Shown in pieces: positions 35,361-43,260 of a stretch of DNA of 64,000 bases. The notes beneath the pieces were generated by a model. That model searched no databases and was not told where the DNA came from. It saw nothing but the letters and a program-made list of their open reading frames with translations. The position numbers and the translations under genes are program-made. How positions within the stretch are numbered: position 1 is the first letter of the stretch; every line of letters begins with the position of its first letter. The DNA lies in NCBI GenBank assembly GCA_036389155.1, contig DASVQN010000021.1, forward strand, positions 1 through 64,000, given 5' to 3'. The DNA is from CADCVT01 sp036389155. Lineage in GTDB: Bacteria; Actinomycetota; Thermoleophilia; Solirubrobacterales; Solirubrobacteraceae.

Positions 35361-37552
35361 ATGCGCCGAGCACCACTTCCCGACTTCTCGCGGACCGCAC
35401 CGAACAAGCTCACGTTTCTCGTAGGTGCCGGTGGATCACGGCGCGCCGGTCTGCCGACCGCCTTCGAGCTCGTCGACGTCCTTCTCACGGAAACAATCAC
35501 GAACCGAAATGTCGTGAGACGGCTTCAGGATGCTTGCCGTCCATGGCACGCCGCGGCGCGGCATCCGCTCGACTACCTGCGTTTCGAGACGGTCATGAGC
35601 AACGTCGCGGAGCTGGCGGACCCGAAGCTTGAGCTGCTGCGCTTCATCGAGTTGGCCAAGCAGCCATCCCCGTTGCAACTGCGGCTCGCTGAGCTCGCAC
35701 TGGCGGGCACCCGCCTCGCGACCGTGAACTTCGACGACCTTCTCGAACAGGCAGTCGAGGCGCGTGGCGGTCGAGCGATCACCTTCGACGCCCATGCGCG
35801 CCGGCCTGCGACGACGCGCCCCCGCGACGTCGAGGTGCTCAAGCTGCACGGCTCGCTGAGGCATCACCGCGGCGGCCGCACGCGGCGGGCAACGGCGCCC
35901 CTGCACGGCACGCTCGAGGTGATCGCGTCTCGGAGCCCGGGCCTGATGCTCGGCGCGCGAGCGGCGTCCCACCTCGAGCGCGCGGTCGATGACCAGATTC
36001 TTGTGGTCGTCGGCTACTCGGCGGCCGACGACCTCGACGTGGTTCCGGCGCTGGCTGAACGCCGCCCCGAGAGGATCATCTGGATCGACCACGGCGATGG
36101 GCGCCCACGCGTCGTCAAACGAGGTGGCCGACACGCAAGCCCGAGCCGCGATCGATTGCTCGAGAGACTTGCTCGCGCAGGCTCCGACACGATTATTGTG
36201 CGCGGCCCGACCGAGGCAGTCCTGGGCGCGGTTGGGCTCGGCTCCATTGCCGCTCCCGCTCCGCGCTCACTTCCTTGGGAAGCAGCCGTGTCATCGTGGG
36301 CAGATGAGCGGCGACGGTACCTTGGGAACGGGATGGGGTTCGGAGCGAGCCTGTTCGGAGAGCTCGAGCGCTATGAGGACAAGTACGCGGCGCTGCTGCA
36401 AGCTGATGCCCCGCGAGGACGTGTGCGTGACCGAGCGTGGACGCAGGCACGCCGAGCATACGAGGCGGGAGAGACCTGCTACCTCGGAGGCGTGCGAGGC
36501 CGCGCGACGGCCCGGCGATGGGCCGGCCGTGCGCTTGAGGCGGCGACGCGTGATCGCGATCGCCCGTGGCAAGCGCAAGCGCTGCTCCTGCTGGGCCGTC
36601 TGCACGTAGACGCCGATGACTACGGCGCTGCGGTCGACACATACCGCGAAGCGATGCGGCGTGCCGCGACCGGCGGCGCTGAGTGGGCGCACGCGGGGGA
36701 GCGCTGTGCGAACGCGCTCTCGTTCGCTGGCGACCACGAAGGCGCTCTGAAGCTCCTTGCGGGCGCGATTCCGGTGCTGCGCCGCCGCGGGTCGCTCAGC
36801 ACGCTCGTCGACGCGTACCACACGCGCGGCATCGCGAACCGCTCGCTCGGCCGTCTCCGCCGGGCTCGCGCTGCGTTCGCGGCAGCGGCCGAGATCACTC
36901 GCCGGTTCCCGATGGAGCAGCAGCGGTTTGCGGCTACGGCGATGCTAGGTGAGACCCAGCGACTCACCGGCGATCTTGTGACTGCCGAGGAGTCGCTGCG
37001 CGATGCCATCGTTGCTGCGGGACGCGCATCGGCCTATACGGCTGAGGTTGCCATGGCGCACGACTTCCTCGCCCGGTTCCGCTCGACGCCGGGGACGCCA
37101 AGCGCGCGCTGTCTAGCTATCGCGCGGCCCAGGCCCTCTTGGCTGCCGCCGGCGCATCCGAGTACGGCATCCGTCACATGCGCGACCTTGTGATGCTCCA
37201 CATCGCCGAGGCGCAGCTGATGCGCGGCAGCCGGGCCGATGCGAAGCGGTTGGTCAACCGTGCGGTCGCCAGAGGCGTCATCGGAGGAGAGTCGCAGGAG
37301 AAGCTTGCGCTGCTGCGCTACCTCCTCGAGCCGGACGACGCTACTCGGGCCAAACTCGACCGCGTGCTCACCGCGGTGCGGGAGCGTGAGGTCACCGTCT
37401 TTGTCGATCTCTGCGTGACCCTCGCGCGACTCGGTCGCGGCCCGGACGGCATGCAGCCGCACCTTCGCGACGCGCTACGGCTCCTCCGCGCTTGGGGAAA
37501 TGACGCGTTGGCGTCCCAGATTCGGGCTGCCCTTCCGCGCCGCGCGCCGTAG
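35361..37552 (+). pseudogene. SIR2-TPR protein, one frame change near the C-terminus
   Basis: ATG 35361. The N-terminal SIR2-like domain carries LTFLVGAGGSRRAGLPTAF (NAD-binding G-A-G-x-S), TVNFDDLLEQAVE, VLKLHGSL (catalytic His) and VVGYSAADDLDV. The C-terminal half is helical repeats (ARRAYEAGETCYLGG; ALLLLGRLHVDADDYGAAVD; CANALSFAGDHEGALKLLAG; AYHTRGIANRSLGRLRRARA). Near 37079 one base appears missing (CCGCTC for CCGCCTC), and the natural continuation LDAGDAKRALSSYRAAQALL ends at 37552. SIR2 domains in such contexts cleave NAD to abort phage infection; the repeat half would sense or scaffold. Reconstructed length is about 730 residues. Confidence 0.8.
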
Positions 37553-37747
37553 CCGTCACGTTGTCGGCCCGCCGCGTTGGTGGCCTCGGCATGTGGCCTG
37601 GGCGGCTCATCCGTCGAGGTAGGGCGCATCGGCCGGGCCGGCGCGGAATCTTCCTCATCCTCGTCCGACGACCGACTTCCATCGGGCCGAGTGGAACGGC
37701 GATGAAACGTTTCGCGCGCGGTGACGGCATGTCGGTGACTTCCCCTT
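37553..37747. other. Gene-free stretch before repeat copy A
   Basis: No supported gene between the SIR2-TPR stop and the direct repeat. The gene-free interval continues beyond the repeat to 38264; frames there mirror the tRNA-derived sequence and have no domain support. Confidence 0.5.
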
Positions 37748-37897
37748 ATGGAACATTCCATGGAACAAACTGAGAAGAACTGAGAGAACCGCAGCAGCAG
37801 GAAACGTCCACGAGAAGGGCGCGGAGCATCTCAACGCCACCCGATCGCTCCGGCTGGGGGCCGGGCGGTCGCAGGTTCAAATCCTGTCTCCCCGACT
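37748..37897. repeat. Direct repeat copy A with tRNA-Pro(GGG) 3' half (attachment-site scar)
   Basis: A 150-base unit matches 42014-42164. The final 51 bases (37847-37897) are identical in both. They contain an anticodon-arm-like CCGG-CTGGGGG-CCGG (anticodon GGG), the T arm GCAGGTTCAAATCCTG and the acceptor 3' strand TCTCCCCGAC. The 5' half of the tRNA is absent, so this is not a working gene. The first ~100 bases, starting ATGGAACATTCCATGGAAC, are similar but diverged. This is the structure left when elements integrate in tandem at the 3' end of a tRNA gene. Confidence 0.8.
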
Positions 37898-38264
37898 CGC
37901 GAAAGTCCCGATGTTCATTGGGATCTCGCGCGTCGTCGGCGTGAGCGGCTGAACTGCGGTCATGGAACAAGCCCGCGGACGGTGTTCCCGCCGCGACGAC
38001 GGCTGTCTCGTCTCGGTGATCGTGCGACCTCGCCTGGAACCGGCCCGGCTTCTTTGGTGACGCATGCGGCGCGCGTCGAGGCGTCGGCCGACGAGGAGGC
38101 GAGCGCGCCGCGTGGTCGCGAACGCCGGATGATCTCAGAAACGACCAACTCCTCACCACGAGTGCGCGTGACTGACTACACTCGGGGAAAGCTGCGCGCC
38201 GGAGTCTCCTTCGCTCTCGTCGGCCGCGCGTCCCTCCACAGAACCCTGGGAAGCAGACGCGCGC

Positions 38265-38657
38265 ATGGAGAGCGACTCTCCGCTGCAGGGCGCACACCTC
38301 AACGACGCCATCTCTGTCGCGATGGTCGACTTGTACGAGCGGTTCTACGGCCACGGCCAGATCCGGGCGAGGACCTTCATCGACGGCAACGTCGTCGTGT
38401 GCGTGCTCGAAGACATCCTCACGACTGCGGAGCTACGGCTGGTCGGCGCCGGCGGAAGCCGCGGCGTCATCGACGGTCGCGTGGCCTTCCAGGAGGCGAC
38501 CGAGGACGAGTTCACTGCGGCCGTCGAGCACCTCACCCGTCGTCGCGTGGTTGCGTTCCTCAGCGCGAACCAGACGAATCCGGGCGTAGCCTGCGAGCTG
38601 TTCTTCCTCGCTCCGCCGTTCGTCGAGCTCGCGGTCCTGGGCGGGCAGTGCCCGTGA
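38265..38657 (+). CDS. DUF2294 family protein
   Basis: 130 residues from ATG 38265. The pattern VDLYERFYGHGQIRARTFID, then GNVVVCVLEDILTTAELRLV and RVAFQEATEDEFTAAVEHL, with RRVVAFLSANQTNPGVACEL, is that of DUF2294 proteins. These are about 120 residues long, with a Y-G-x-G-P/Q start and an R-x-V-x-x-F-x-S motif. Their biochemical role is not established. It is the first gene of a coupled pair with an ECF sigma factor (GTGA overlap), inside the repeat-bounded segment. Confidence 0.75.
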   Translation: MESDSPLQGAHLNDAISVAMVDLYERFYGHGQIRARTFIDGNVVVCVLEDILTTAELRLVGAGGSRGVIDGRVAFQEATEDEFTAAVEHLTRRRVVAFLSANQTNPGVACELFFLAPPFVELAVLGGQCP

Positions 38658-39220
38658 GCGCGGTCCGCCGACCGCTGGAGGGTCTGACCGATGACGCGCT
38701 CATGCTGCTCGTCCAGAGCGGGAACGAGAACGCGTTCCGGCTCCTCGTCTTGCGGCACAACTCGGTGGCACAAAGCACCGCGCGGTCGGTCATCGCCGAA
38801 CGGGGCCCGGACGCAGTGCAGGACGCGTTCGCCTCGTTGTGGCGGGGGCGGCACGGCTACCGGCCCGGCATCGGGTCGGTCAGGGCCTGGCTCATCACGA
38901 TCGTGCGTCGCCGAGCGCTGGACGTCGCGCGCGCGGAATCGCGTCGCCCGCCGAGGGCCGCGGGTGGTCGCCTCGAATCGGTCGGGGCGCCGGGATGCCT
39001 CGAGGAGGACTCGATCCGCCGCGCGGAAGGCGAGCTCCTCCGCGCGGCCCTCGCGCGACTGCCGGCCCCGCAGCGCGAGGTGATCGTGCTGGCGTACTTC
39101 GGGGGCCTGACGCACGAGCAGATCGCCGCACGCCTCGCCCTTCCCGAGGGAACCGTCAAGGGCCGGATGCGGCTGGGGCTCGACAAGCTCCGCTTCAGCC
39201 GCCGGTCGTCCGCCGGCTGA
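38654..39220 (+). CDS. ECF sigma factor
   Basis: 188 residues from GTG 38654, overlapping the DUF2294 stop. Region 2 is LTDDALMLLVQSGNENAFRL ... VQDAFASLWRGRHGYRPGIG ... WLITIVRRRALDVARAESRR. Region 4 is ALARLPAPQREVIVLAYFGG then LTHEQIAARLALPEGTVKGR. No anti-sigma factor follows, so DUF2294 may be its regulator or its product may act with it. It ends just before a bidirectional terminator. It would redirect RNA polymerase to an unknown regulon. Confidence 0.95.
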   Translation: MSAVRRPLEGLTDDALMLLVQSGNENAFRLLVLRHNSVAQSTARSVIAERGPDAVQDAFASLWRGRHGYRPGIGSVRAWLITIVRRRALDVARAESRRPPRAAGGRLESVGAPGCLEEDSIRRAEGELLRAALARLPAPQREVIVLAYFGGLTHEQIAARLALPEGTVKGRMRLGLDKLRFSRRSSAG

Positions 39221-39225
39221 CCAGC

Positions 39226-39258
39226 GGGCAGGGCGCTCGAGCCGCGAGCGCCCTGCCC
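39226..39258. terminator. Strong 14-bp-stem terminator between convergent genes
   Basis: Arms 39226-39239 (GGGCAGGGCGCTCG) and 39245-39258 (CGAGCGCCCTGCCC) are perfect reverse complements around a five-base loop. It begins six bases after the sigma factor stop and ends 13 bases before the stop of the oppositely oriented lectin gene, so it can serve both. Confidence 0.8.
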
Positions 39259-39271
39259 GTCATGTTCCTAC

Positions 39272-39742
39272 TTAGACGGCGGGGGTGAGCGTCCACTGCT
39301 GGGCGTCGAGGCCCTTCCAGTTGTAGTACTGGATGTTCGATCCCGCCTGAACGGCCTGATTCTCGATCGTCAGGCAGAACGAGCCGTCGCGGAGCGTGGA
39401 GATGCCCTCTGCGCCGTCCATCGGGGGAACGGCCCACAGGTAGCTCTGGTCCCAGGTGAAGGGGAGGAGCTGCGGGTAGTTGACTCCCGGTAGCGCCGCC
39501 AAGGCCAGCAGCCCGGACGGCCCGTCGATCACCATCGCGCAACCGTCTGTGCCGAAGTACACGAACTCCCAGCGCTGCGCGGGATTGGTCGGGGCGTTGG
39601 CCTCCAGCGTGCACTGGCTCGTGCTGAAGTTCGCCTCGATGGCGAACGAGCCGTTTGCGTCGGAGACGACCTGAACGGGCGGCAGCCCGGGGACTACATC
39701 CGTCGCAGACATGGTGGTTACGGCAACATCGTTGACAGCCAA
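39272..39742 (-). CDS. Ricin-type beta-trefoil (lectin-like) protein
   Basis: 156 residues with TTG start at 39742, preceded by AGGGAG six bases away; ATG 39709 is an alternative. Three trefoil repeats are suggested by NPAQRWEFVYFGTDGCAMVI, FTWDQSYLWAVPPMDG and NIQYYNWKGLDAQQWTL. The last is the typical Q-x-W motif with N-x-x-x-x-x-W of RICIN domains. It has no signal peptide. The domain binds sugars in its family. It is divergent from the Vps62-like gene, so the two may share control and act on related surfaces. Confidence 0.7.
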   Translation of the reverse strand: MAVNDVAVTTMSATDVVPGLPPVQVVSDANGSFAIEANFSTSQCTLEANAPTNPAQRWEFVYFGTDGCAMVIDGPSGLLALAALPGVNYPQLLPFTWDQSYLWAVPPMDGAEGISTLRDGSFCLTIENQAVQAGSNIQYYNWKGLDAQQWTLTPAV

Positions 39743-39900
39743 GAGGGACTCCCTAGGTGGTTGGTCGGTCGCAGGGGATCGCCGCCGATCACGATCCCGA
39801 TCACTCCGGGGCGAATCCCGCGCTCCCTGATCCGGATCCGGTTGTCGTGCGATGTCACAGCATGGTCTCCAGGTCAACGCACACGGACTGCGCAGCGAAG

Positions 39901-41973
39901 ATGTCGACCGCGCTCACGCTGGAGCAGCTCGCGCAGCGGTTCAGGCCGTTGTACGTGCTCCACTCCGAGGAGATGTGGTACCCGTGCCACCCGGAGGATC
40001 AGCTTCGCTGCGCGGACCTGGTGCGGATCGCCGACGGATCGACCGTGATTCCTGCGCTCGGCGACGCGGACGGGTCGCCCGCGGACCAGCTTCTCTGCAC
40101 GCCGGTGGGCTTGAAGCAGTTGGGCGAGCGCGGTATCGAGCTCGCTGCAGACACGATCGCGGAGTTGCAGATGAAGGCGACGCCTTCGGAGCACTACGGC
40201 GCGCTGCTCGCGGCCGGGCCGTCGACCCCGCCCTCCTTCATCCTCCGGCGCGCTGACAGCGAGTTCATGCCGCCGTACGGGTTCATCGAGAGTGCGAACT
40301 TCTCCCCGCCGCACTCGACATGGTTCAATCGCGGCGCTCCGAACAACCCGCTGAACTGGCTCGGCGGCGATCCGTCGACGTACGCGCCGGCGATCCTGGC
40401 ACCCCCGCCAGGGGTGATGCGGGGATCCTGGCAGGAGCCCACGACGGCGGCGTGGGTGCAGCCACACTCGGTCGCCGGGGTCGACTATGTCGACATCATC
40501 TACACGGTGATGCTGGCCTGGAACGGGAGCATCAGCCTCGTCCCCGGACAGGGTGAGCATCCGAACGACGTTGAGACCATCGTGGTCCGGTTCGCGGCCG
40601 AGGACCTCGACCACCCGGTCCGCTACATGTTCCAGCAGCACGGGGGCTACTGCTGGTACGACCCGGACCACATCGAGCTCGACGGCGAGCGCGTCAGGGT
40701 CTACCTCGCGCGCGAGAGCCACGAGTGCTATCCCGGGCCCGGGCGCTTCGCTCGGCTCTACGGCATCGGCGACGACGTGTGCGACGACCGTGGCGTCACC
40801 TGGGACGCCCCCGTGATGTACGCGGACCGTCCCCAGGGCATCGACGGGCACGGAGTGGACGTCGATGCGCTGCGGTTGGAGATCCTGCGTGACGACCCAG
40901 GGGCCGTCGTGCTCGTCCCCTTCGACGTCCCGGGGCCACTCTGGCCGTACGTGCGGTTCCAGTACTTCGGACGAGGTCCTTCCGGTGTCTCGCTGACCGA
41001 CGTCGACCTGACCTACCAGGCGCTTCCGCTCTTCACACCGAAGTGGTGGCCAGGCGAAGGCCCGGCGGGCTCCGTACCGCCGCTCTCGACGATCGCTGCC
41101 AACCCGAGCGCCGCCGGCGTGCCGGACGACTTCTTCGCCAACGCTGCCAGCTACCTCGGAGCGGACCCGATGCCGGGCGCCGGCTCCACCCCGGTGATGA
41201 TCACCGAGCCCACATCGGCGGGAATGGTGGCGTGCGCCCGCGAGCCTGCGACCGGCTCTGCCTCGGTCTCGGGAAGCCAGATCGGCGGCTCCTCGGGGCT
41301 CCAGGCACCGGACGCGCCCTTCGTCGACTGGCGGGGGCCCATTGGCGGCTACCTCCTGTGCTCGATCGACTCCTATCTCCCGAGCTGGCTCAGGCAACTG
41401 CCCGACCCTCTCACTGTCGCGGGCCCCGCCGGGGGTGATCCAAGGCTCGAGACCCTCACCGTCGTCGGGTTGTCGGGACTCGCCGCCAACCCCGTCAGGT
41501 CGATGCCGCCCTCGCCGACGGACATCCAGGTCCACGCGTCCTGCGGACCGCTCGCGTGCACGGCGGTCGTCTCGTTTGCGGGCGTGCCCGTGCCCGTGTC
41601 CGCGACGGTGAGCTCACTGACGCTCGATGCGGTCGCCCGACTGGTGACGCCCGTGGCGCTCCCGACCGGGGACGACCCCGAGATGTGGTACGTCCCTTAC
41701 GTCGGCCCATTGCCGTACTCGTACGTGACGCAGCCCGCCGCCGCGACATGGGGGATCAGCAGCGCGACGATCACGAGGCTCGGGCTCACGGCTGGGACGA
41801 TCTCCGTCGACGTCAACGTCGACGACCCGGCGCTGGAGCTCGCGATCGACGTCGTGATCGACGGCGCGCTCGGCGTGATCGAGCCCGTGCTCGAGCCGCT
41901 GGTGTCGTTCGGCCTCCAGGAAGAGGTCAACGCCCTGCTGAAGAGCGTCTACTCGGGGGCGACGCGTTTCTGA
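39901..41973 (+). CDS. Vps62-like domain protein
   Basis: 690 residues from ATG 39901 (ATG 39859 is possible). The N-terminal 350 residues resemble the Vps62/DUF946 family: RPLYVLHSEEMWYPCHPED, YIDIIYTV-like VDYVDIIYTVMLAWNG, GQGEHPNDVETIVVRF, RYMFQQHGGYCWYDPDHI and RVRVYLARESHECYPGPGRF. The C-terminal half is a beta-rich domain with repeated DVDLTYQALPLFTPKWWPGE and VSVDVNVDDPALEL-type strands. It carries no signal peptide. Its biochemical activity is unknown; in fungi and plants members are linked to vacuolar sorting by name only. It ends 40 bases before repeat copy B. Confidence 0.75.
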   Translation: MSTALTLEQLAQRFRPLYVLHSEEMWYPCHPEDQLRCADLVRIADGSTVIPALGDADGSPADQLLCTPVGLKQLGERGIELAADTIAELQMKATPSEHYGALLAAGPSTPPSFILRRADSEFMPPYGFIESANFSPPHSTWFNRGAPNNPLNWLGGDPSTYAPAILAPPPGVMRGSWQEPTTAAWVQPHSVAGVDYVDIIYTVMLAWNGSISLVPGQGEHPNDVETIVVRFAAEDLDHPVRYMFQQHGGYCWYDPDHIELDGERVRVYLARESHECYPGPGRFARLYGIGDDVCDDRGVTWDAPVMYADRPQGIDGHGVDVDALRLEILRDDPGAVVLVPFDVPGPLWPYVRFQYFGRGPSGVSLTDVDLTYQALPLFTPKWWPGEGPAGSVPPLSTIAANPSAAGVPDDFFANAASYLGADPMPGAGSTPVMITEPTSAGMVACAREPATGSASVSGSQIGGSSGLQAPDAPFVDWRGPIGGYLLCSIDSYLPSWLRQLPDPLTVAGPAGGDPRLETLTVVGLSGLAANPVRSMPPSPTDIQVHASCGPLACTAVVSFAGVPVPVSATVSSLTLDAVARLVTPVALPTGDDPEMWYVPYVGPLPYSYVTQPAAATWGISSATITRLGLTAGTISVDVNVDDPALELAIDVVIDGALGVIEPVLEPLVSFGLQEEVNALLKSVYSGATRF

Positions 41974-42013
41974 TCCGTCGACGCACTTGGGTGATCCTCT
42001 CTGACTCCGGGTC

Positions 42014-42164
42014 ATGGAACATTCCATGGAACGAACTGGGAAGAACTGAGAACACACTCAGCAGCAAGAAACGCCGATGAGACGGGCGAGGAGCATCTCA
42101 ACGGCCCCCGCATGCTCCGGCTGGGGGCCGGGCGGTCGCAGGTTCAAATCCTGTCTCCCCGACT
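42014..42164. repeat. Direct repeat copy B with tRNA-Pro(GGG) 3' half
   Basis: 151 bases matching copy A at 37748. The identical 51-base core is 42114-42164; the upstream ~100 bases share ATGGAACATTCCATGGAAC and scattered blocks. Together with copy A it bounds a 4.3 kb segment. It ends immediately before the conjugation operon, so this is an element border. The short frames translated across either copy are artefacts of tRNA sequence. Confidence 0.8.
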
Positions 42165-42227
42165 GCGCGGGGCGCGGCGAGCACAGCGTGAGTGCCGGGC
42201 GGGTTCTCGTGCCGCGCCGTCTGCGGT

Positions 42228-42911
42228 GTGAGCGCCCATCGCCCGACGCCAGCCGACACACCGGGGCACCCGCTGCACTCGATCCTTCAGGGGTTCGCCG
42301 AGCCCCTCGACGATGTGCTCGCGGACGATGATCGAAGCGACGACGCCACCGTCGACCTCGGGCCGCCCCGTCACCCCTCCGCGGGGCGGCCCGTCGATGA
42401 CGCGTCCGCGGACATCCCGTTCACGCCGCCCATCCCGGACGTCGCGACGGACGCCATCGAAGCAGCGGCGCGTGAGGCGGTGCCGGCGCGAATGCTCGGC
42501 GCACGCGCTTCCGACCTTCGAGCGCTGGTACCGCCGTTCCGGCGTCCTTCGAATGCCGTCCTCGTCGGTGGGCTGGTCCTCGTCGTCATCGCCGTCGGCG
42601 TCACCACGAGCGGCGAGAGATCGGCTGAACTCCGGATCAGCGGTGCCGGGCCGTATCGCGTCCAGCCGCAGCGGCCCGCGACGCGGCCGCGAACCCCGAG
42701 GAGACACAGGCGCGCGGTGCCACAGCCCGCGACGCCCCTGGATCGTCCGTCCCGCCGTCTACCCGCGCGACCGCCTACTGCCCCAAAACCAGCGCCGGCG
42801 CTGCTCGCCGCGGATACGCCAGCTCCGCGTGCGCCGGTTGCCGCGCCGCCTCTGCCGCTGACGCCACGCGCTGGCGCGACCAGCGAGTTCACATCCGAGT
42901 TCACCCCCTGA
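42228..42911 (+). CDS. Single-pass membrane protein, first gene of the conjugation operon
   Basis: 227 residues from GTG 42228 (GTG 42192 possible). A soluble, Asp-rich N-terminal region (LHSILQGFAEPLDDVLADDD) and a helical segment (DAIEAAAREAVPARMLGARA) lead to one membrane helix (AVLVGGLVLVVIAVGVTTSG). A long Pro/Arg/Ala-rich outer part ends TSEFTSEFTP. The terminal EFTP is also the C-terminus of the sigma-fusion protein at 22252-23607. Its N-terminal region may be a sigma- or anti-sigma-like regulatory domain, but I cannot prove that. It precedes the pilin-like gene by 22 bases. Confidence 0.65.
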   Translation: MSAHRPTPADTPGHPLHSILQGFAEPLDDVLADDDRSDDATVDLGPPRHPSAGRPVDDASADIPFTPPIPDVATDAIEAAAREAVPARMLGARASDLRALVPPFRRPSNAVLVGGLVLVVIAVGVTTSGERSAELRISGAGPYRVQPQRPATRPRTPRRHRRAVPQPATPLDRPSRRLPARPPTAPKPAPALLAADTPAPRAPVAAPPLPLTPRAGATSEFTSEFTP

Positions 42912-42933
42912 CCCTCCACCCCGGAGCCAAGAC

Positions 42934-43260
42934 ATGACAACCCGCACCAGGACCCTCCAGGCTGTAGCCGTCACCGCGGCGGCCGTCGTCGCGCTCGTCC
43001 TTCTCCTCGGCGACCCGCAGATGGACGCCCTTCAGAAGATGGCCGGCTACGCCAAGAAGGGGAGCCTGTTCAAGGACGCGCAGGACTACCTGGACAGCCT
43101 GCGCGACAGCCTCATCCCGCTGGCGATCCCGCTCGGGGCGATCGGCCTGACCGGCGGCGGCGTCGCGTACATGGTCGGCAACGTGATGGCACAGAAGATC
43201 CTCGGCGGCGTCGTCATCGGCCTCGCGCTCGCGCTGATGGGGCCGTCGATCGTCGCGTGA
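42934..43260 (+). CDS. VirB2/TrbC-like small membrane protein
   Basis: 108 residues from ATG 42934, preceded by GGAG. An N-terminal signal-like helix (LQAVAVTAAAVVALVLLLGD) is followed by a soluble segment (KMAGYAKKGSLFKDAQDYLD) and two more hydrophobic helices separated by a short loop (LIPLAIPLGAIGLTGGGVAY; ILGGVVIGLALALMGPSIVA). Size and helix layout fit a pilin-like or VirB2-like channel subunit of actinobacterial conjugation systems. The next gene overlaps it by four bases (GTGA). Confidence 0.7.
   Translation: MTTRTRTLQAVAVTAAAVVALVLLLGDPQMDALQKMAGYAKKGSLFKDAQDYLDSLRDSLIPLAIPLGAIGLTGGGVAYMVGNVMAQKILGGVVIGLALALMGPSIVA

Noticed and set aside
37746..38354. Minus-strand protein containing GRQDLNLRPPGPQPERSG
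   Set aside because: This phrase is the antisense translation of the tRNA-Pro 3' half and occurs at both repeat copies. It is a known type of artefact, not a protein.
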